From assembly GCA_964019055.1 (NCBI GenBank), contig OZ025216.1, positions 7,553,414-7,617,413 of the forward strand: 64,000 bases of DNA. Direction: 5' to 3'. Every line of letters starts with the position of its first letter. Position 1 is the first letter of the stretch. Shown piece by piece: positions 57,713 through 64,000 of this stretch. The position numbers and the translations under genes are program-made. A model generated the notes under the pieces. That model did not search any database. It was given only the letters and a program-made list of their open reading frames with translations, and had not been told where the DNA came from. Source of the DNA: Anthopleura xanthogrammica (taxonomy: Eukaryota > Cnidaria > Anthozoa > Actiniaria > Actiniidae).

Positions 57713-58188
57713 AGTTTGTGAACTTGTTCGTACCATGCAGTAGAAATCAATAATGCACTACTGGCTGAGAACCTGTGAAAATCCTGTGAAAGATAGCTGT
57801 AAATTTTTGAAATTTCGCAGAATTTTCACAGGTTTCAAAACGAACGATTTTTCCAAGAATCAACATCAGCAGTTTTTTTCACAGGTCATTTTCGTCATAG
57901 TTAGTAACTATAGTCATAGTACTAACTATGTTTTCGTGTTACCTATGTTTTCAAAGAATTTAACAGGTTCTCATATCATGCAGCCATTTATATCAGTTTT
58001 TGATCAGTGAAGCTTATTATCACGTGTGCTTACGGACAAGACAACTTCAAGTAATATATTTCACAAATAGAAAACGTTTGCCGTGTTTACATAGCCTGAT
58101 ATAAACACTCGGTCAGGTTTGGGAGAAGTCTTGAGCTCTGTGTAAACCTTTTTTTTACACAACAGCTCTCGACTTCTCCCAAACTTCC

Positions 58189-58219
<31 letters not shown>

Positions 58220-58559
58220 CATAACGTTTTCTATCTGTTTTATAAAATATTGAAATTGCCGTGTTTATATAGCCTCATGTAAACACGGCTATCAGCCAAT
58301 CAGGCGCGCGTTATATCTGAACTATTTTATAAACAATATGAGTGGCCGTGTTGTATTAGAAAGCGAGTGATTGTAAATCTGATACATGACACAGACACGA
58401 ATATTCTATATTACTTATGAAACGTCTAGGTGTATACATTCATGTTCTACTAAAATTTTAAAGATAAAATTGAATTTGGCTGAATTGAGTTGAATTAAAG
58501 TTTATGCAAATCAGGACGATTTTATATCAATCTCCTCCACGGACAATGACTTCTATTGT

Positions 58560-58990
58560 GTTTTATAATGTTTATATAAAGCGTTTTACTCGAGTAGACG
58601 GCGAACCATGTCCAGATATTTCAACCAACTAATCAATAATTATACTAAAAACAAATATACAGGATAAAAGAACAAAGAAATTAAAGAATAAGAAACTCAG
58701 TGATGAAGATAAAACCAGGACTCGAGGACTCGATTCTGAGAAATCTTGAATCAAATAGACTGTGACGTTCCGTGTTAAATTTGCGATGATCAGTACAAGT
58801 TAAGATTCCCAAGACTGTCTGGGCTGTAAAACAGATAAAATATCGTTTTTACCCACCTTTTTGCACTCAGTTTTGGCACTTTTAAGGGGATATGTTTTCC
58901 TTTATACGAAGATGAGTTGAGTTCTCCATGCAATTTCCGTCTTTGTAGGTACTTCCAAGAAACCTGCATCCTTGCGTGACGTCACGCGAA
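58560..58990 (-). promoter_or_regulatory. Upstream block of gene 2 copy 3
   Basis: Homologue of 24590-25020 with TGACGTCA at 58977-58984. Confidence 0.4.
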
Positions 58991-60510
58991 CCACAGGCTT
59001 CCCATAAAAAGACCAACAAAGCCGGTTTGGATCCAGGTGAATAATTTTATATAAATAAACTCATTTATCGCGACCATTAAATAGACCATAAACTCCTTGC
59101 ATCACTTATGAATGCAGCTCAATTTGGAGGACAAAACAATAGGTTCCAATTCTCAGGAGATTGAAATTCCTTTATTTTCTCCTCCAAATTGAGCTGCTTT
59201 GACGTCGCGTGCAAGGGGTCTATACAGTAAAATACGACTCATTAAAACAGCTAACGTTTATTTCTGTTCAATTCTTTACTGAAATACAATTGTGTTGCTT
59301 TTAAAACTCATCAACATGATGGCAGATAAAGTCCTAGTTACAATGCATAGGGCACTGCAGCCCACATTCTATATAAAAGCTTAAATACTATGGATTACAT
59401 TTGCAGCTCATAGCAGGTAAAGTAGTTAGAGTATGACTGGCTCCCCAATGAACCTAGCCTAATAAGTCCTAGCTAGTTACAGGGTTCGTACATGATCCTC
59501 TGTGAGAATTTCCAAAACTTTCCAAAGCCTTTTGACTCAAATTTCCAAAATTACACAAAGCGCAAAACTGAAGCCAAATTCATGGATCTGAAAGATTCAA
59601 CATATTACATTTACAACGAAAACAATTATTTGCAAGTCATGAAGGTTTATACTTCCAATATGTAAATGACCGTGACGTCACCCCAGGTTTCATTTAATAT
59701 ACAAACTTTAACAGGTTCACAGAAAACGTATTTAATAAGCATCATCATTATACTCATGGTTTTCACAATGTTTACAGTAAATTTTGGTGTCTCATAATGG
59801 CCAGTGTTTAGTATTATAAGTAAAACAAATATACTCAAAAGCCTGGGGTGACGTCACGGTCATTAACATATTGAAGTATAAACCTTCATATCTTAAAGAC
59901 GCAACACTCAAATGAAGAAATATTTGACCATTCAACTAGTCGCTTCATGTAGAATCGATGCAGAAAGTATTGTATCAGGGGTTAGGTGCACTTTAAAAGT
60001 ATTTAATTCGTTAATTGCTAGACAACATGTGGAATGGATTGGAAACTGAGTGGGATAAGTGGAAAGAAAAGAAAAAAGTGAAGAGGAGAAGAGAAGAGAG
60101 AAAAGAGGACAGCAAAAAGAAGAAAGGGAATCAAAGCAATGAAATGAAAGGAAAAAAGAGAAAAGGAAATAAATAGATTGAATGCATGAACTATGAGGAG
60201 TTAAAAAGAAGAGCACTAATCGTTGTACTGAAATGTTTCAGTAAATCAAATTTACCGAATAAATTTTTGTAATGTTTTTCTTGCATGGGTTTGTGACATT
60301 TTTTATTTTTGGTCACGTGATTTTCGATATATCCGATTAGGACTGAAACAATAGCACAAAGGAATTTTCATATACCTCTGAGGGGGGGGGGGGGGGGGAG
60401 AAAACTTAGGACTGTAAACAGCCTTGATCGAGTCACAAAAACACACTTTATCTGATTCCGCAGCTGAAACAAAAAAATGTAGAAATAGGGTTACGTTTCA
60501 GTATACGTTT

Positions 60511-61228
60511 CACGAGATGGATTGGATGAACACAAAGGAATAAGAATGTACACGAGATAGATTGGATGAACGCATAGGAATAAGAATGTACCCGAGATGG
60601 AATGGATGAACGCATAGGAATAAGAATGTACACGAGATGGATTGGATGAACGCATAGGAATAAGAATGTACACGAGATAGATTGGATGAACACATAGGAA
60701 TAAGAATGTACACGAGATGGATTGGATGAATGCATAGGAATAAGAATGTACACGAGATGGATTGGATGAACGCATAGGAATAAGAATGTACCCGAGATGG
60801 ATTGGATGAACGAAAAGGAATAAGAATGTACACGAGATGGATTGGATGAACGCATAGGAATAAGAATGTACCCGGGATGGATTGGATGAACGAAAAGGAA
60901 TAAGAATGTACACGAGATGGATTGGATGAACGCATAGGAATAAGAATGTACACGAGATGGATTGGATGAACGCATAGGAATAAGAATGTACACGAGATGG
61001 ATTGGATGAACGCATAGGAATAAGAATGTACACGAGGTGGATTGGATGAACGCATAGGAATAAGAATGTATACGAGATGGATTGGATGAACGCATAGGAA
61101 TAAGAATGTACACGAGATGGATTGGATGAACGCATAGGAATAAGAATGTACACGAGATGGATTGGATGAACACATAGGAATAAGAATGTACCCGAGATGG
61201 ATTGGATGAACGCATAGGAATAAGAATG
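60511..61228. repeat. 40-bp minisatellite array 4
   Basis: 718 bp, exactly the length of array 2 and with the same flanks. Individual monomers differ by single bases and by an apparent reshuffling of monomer types in the middle. A run of 17 G lies about 110 bp to the left, against 18 G at array 2. Confidence 0.97.
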
Positions 61229-64000
61229 AGATGCATTTTCGTTGTTTCCCCTTTGTTTGTTTGTTTTTTCTTCTGCTGATTATAATAATTGTAAACCTAT
61301 TTCAAAAAGACGTCGATGGGAGATCTGAAATCTTAAATCTTAGACCGTGTAACAAGCTGTAAAATGTAATATATTCACAGCCAAACAACGTAGCCGGCTT
61401 TTAGATTGGAATATGAAGCATGACCTTTGAGTTAAGAATGTAATTTTTCTTATTTTAGCAAGAAAACATAAAAGGACAAAAGTTTTGTTCAGTTTCAGAT
61501 CGCCCATTTCAGATCTCCGATCGACAACGTTTTTTGAAATACGCGCATGCGCATGCTTGATGTACATTTACACATCGCTTTTATGCCAAACATTCCACTT
61601 GTCAAAATGTTCTGAGGGATGAGAAAATAAAACCTCCCAGGCTGATTCGTGTATACGTCGCATCTGGGTTTTTCAAAACACGTCCCACATGGAAAGAAAT
61701 AACCACAACGACAAAACCATCAGCAATACAAGCGACATACCGGGTGTGCTGGTCATAGCAAGGGGTTAATCATCTACGGTCTAGGGGCCGACTAACCTCT
61801 CCCTTAGGCTTCGGCCGAGCTTCCTGATCAGTCAGTAATGTCCTCCCGGGATAGCGGTGTTGGGGCCGAAATCTCCAGCGTAGCCGTAAGTCCATACGGG
61901 GCTTCAGCACTCGATGTCTGGAAGTATGGTCCTGGTTAATCAATCAATAAAAACAAATTATTTCCATAAACCTGAGTCTTTATTGAAGATAAAATATTAA
62001 GAAGATGAATTTTAGAAAGTAGACTGAAGGCTCGCACCTACAAGTTTTTCCATGTTCTGATAATACTTTATTCCTAACATAGATAGATCCATCATATTAC
62101 AAATCGTAGTCGCGCTACGCTCATAACGATAAAAGTTCACACCGAAGAAGAGTCTAAAGGATGGTGGCACAATTCCATCCATCAAACTTGCTTTCCAAGG
62201 TTATCAATATGGGATGTTTGCGCGAGGTCAGTCTCAATGATGGTGGCGCAATTCCATCCATCAAACTTGCCTTCCAAGGTATATATGAACCGACCTTTCT
62301 AGGTTATAATGTATATGATATGATGTTATCACGAGGGAGGCCAGTCTGAAGGATGGTGGCAGAATTCCATTCATTAAAATGACCTTTGGCGTGGGGTAAA
62401 ACGCTTGCCTCTCGCCTCCACGGTCGGGGATCTATTTCCAGTCTCCTCATTTGAGCTGTGTTGGTTGGTTCTCTTTTTCTGATTCCGAAAGTCTTCGATT
62501 GACCATAATCCACGTTTCTCGCTGTTTCCTGTTCTTCTAGTTGACGCGTGTACCATTTGTGAGAAGGCAAAGTTTCCAGCTCTTTTCGGTTGGTGGACGC
62601 GGGAATTTCCAACCCGATGGATTGGTTCAAATGGTAAGTACTCATCTTCGTATTAGTTAACGCATGTTGAATAAAGCACAGGCATGCAGTCCAACCACGA
62701 TCACACGCGACTTCGATGTTCGTATTTTTTCACTTTCTTCGCTCTTTGTAATAAAACTGAAGAAATTACTGCCTGTTTCCTCCTTGTCAGTACCTGTTTG
62801 AGGAACAAGACACTGACGCCTATCATTCCCGCCGATTTTCCAAATAACGCAGTATACACTTTAGGATTCAACTTTCATGATAATTCTCTTACATGCATCA
62901 TTCATTCAAAACTTTTGATATCTCTGCATCAAAAAAAGATATCTTAACTGTCAACGCCATTCTGACTTTTTCAAACAGCTCTTCCATGTTCAGAGCGTCA
63001 AAAACTTGAAGGAAAGTTTTTCGTTTTAAATTTATCTATTTAACCGGGGGGGGGGGGGGGTACTTCGGGTCGTTTCATACGGGGATGCTCCGCCCGGACT
63101 CTCGACCCCTTACCCTTTTCTATACCAAATTTCAGCAAAAAGGTACCCCTTTTTTATACCTTTTTGCCTGAAAAGGTACCCCTTTCATATACTTTTGAAG
63201 AAAATCTACCCCTTTTTATTCCAAAACTCGCAAATTTCCACCCCTTTTCTATACGTGCGGTTTGAAAAAAGTACCCCTTTCGGGCGGAGCATCCCCGTAT
63301 AGTCAATTATAGGGAGTACCCCCCCCCCCCCCCCCCCGGGCCATTTAGTTGAGAGTGTGGTGTGGTGCTTACCATTTTTTGTCACCCACCCCTAAATCTG
63401 TTTAGTATGTCCCAGCGAACATTTGTGCCAAGTTAAGTGCTTGTACTCAAATTTGCAACGATCTTCGCTATATTTTTGTCGCTAACAGACCTGACCATAT
63501 AGCCAGTTCAAAGTTTAAGAGTGGCTGGCCGTAAATATCGACTATGGTAGGGGAAAAAAATTTCCCAAATTTTTCTTTTCCTTACCAGAAGACTGCATTA
63601 GTTGAGGTGATGCTCAGAAAAAAATATCAGTAGTTTCCGCCAATCAAGCAAGTCTTCAGTGTGTGACGGAACAATTTCTTGTCCGCGACAGCGCGAGTTC
63701 GTTGAGTTGTGCGGGGCAATTACATGTTACACATTACATCAAGACAAATAGTTTACTTTATTGATACACAAATCTCACACGCATCAGTCTCAAACATACA
63801 TAACTGGTAAGCACGATTCACGAGATAGCCATTGTAAAAGATTCACGTTACCTTATATGCTAGTGTGTCCTTACATGTTGTCTAGTCGTCTCTATTCCTA
63901 CTCAACTCTTGGGGCACTCTTCTATATCGTGGCTACTCTCTGGGCTACTCAACTATATCTCTACTATCATGCATCTCAACTATCATCTCTCTGGCGCGCG
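61229..64000. repeat. Start of duplicon copy 4 (cut by window end)
   Basis: Matches 27254-30025 of copy 2 almost base for base, including the altered CTTCAGTG flank of the solo LTR, whose first ~340 bp (63662-64000) are the last thing in the window. Any gene 2 copy here lies beyond the end. Confidence 0.9.

Larger units (their letters stand above)
47476..60510. repeat. Duplicon copy 3
   Basis: About 13.0 kb, same order as copy 2. Differences: an extra nested solo LTR, a complete MITE at 52013-52182 that is truncated in copy 2, a longer coiled-coil exon, no exon fusion, a ~600-bp deletion upstream of the head exon (copy 2 positions about 35330-35935) and insertions at 57419-57712 and 57895-57936. 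Confidence 0.9.

Overview
This is eukaryotic nuclear DNA: AT-rich, with spliced exons, LINE and SINE remnants, solo LTRs, many foldback elements and long minisatellites. There are no operons, rRNA or tRNA genes. Several repeats (a tRNA-derived SINE, a G-run/C-run foldback, and short blocks with TCTTCGAGTG or GTCGTCACGCAA) are of kinds I associate with anthozoan cnidarians. I infer a coral or sea anemone, moderately sure, from repeat style and from the Death-domain content.

Two spliced genes on the minus strand can be assembled with consistent intron phases. Gene 1 (13592 down to 4278, seven exons, 776 codons if one TGA is read through) encodes an unrecognised ~235-residue head domain, a linker with eleven 15-residue repeats, two small linker exons and three consecutive Death domains. 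The first Death domain has TGA where a conserved Trp is expected. Gene 2 (22999 down to 19098, four exons, 606 codons) encodes a homologous head and a Pro/Ser-rich linker. It then has a 53-nt micro-exon that moves the phase from 1 to 0, and a last exon encoding a long repetitive coiled coil with a C-terminal membrane segment. Both genes share a 65-bp 5' intron and a conserved upstream block with a TGACGTCA palindrome, so they are paralogues with swapped C-terminal halves.

The rest is a duplicon array. Gene 2 and its flanks recur at 27-38 kb (copy 2) and 47-60 kb (copy 3), and a fourth copy starts at 61 kb and runs off the window. Copies are separated by arrays of a 40-bp minisatellite: 1-775, 26536-27253, 38862-47475 and 60511-61228. 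Copies 2 and 3 share two nonsense mutations (head exon and micro-exon), yet their coiled-coil exons stay open and have expanded in frame (277, 296 and 408 codons including stop). The stretch around array 2 matches that around array 4 at a nearly constant offset of 33975-33976 bp, indicating a very recent ~34-kb duplication or an assembly duplication.

The copies allow empty-site comparison, which dates insertions: a TATA-flanked foldback at 1084-1349, a TTAA-flanked 1.07-kb element at 17712-18779 inside a reverse-transcriptase remnant, a solo LTR with CTTG duplications, a second solo LTR nested in it only in copy 3, and small hairpin insertions. The most notable content is the modular head-domain gene family and its decaying, expanding copies. 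No function is claimed beyond Death-domain and coiled-coil assembly, which would fit innate immune or cell-death signalling.
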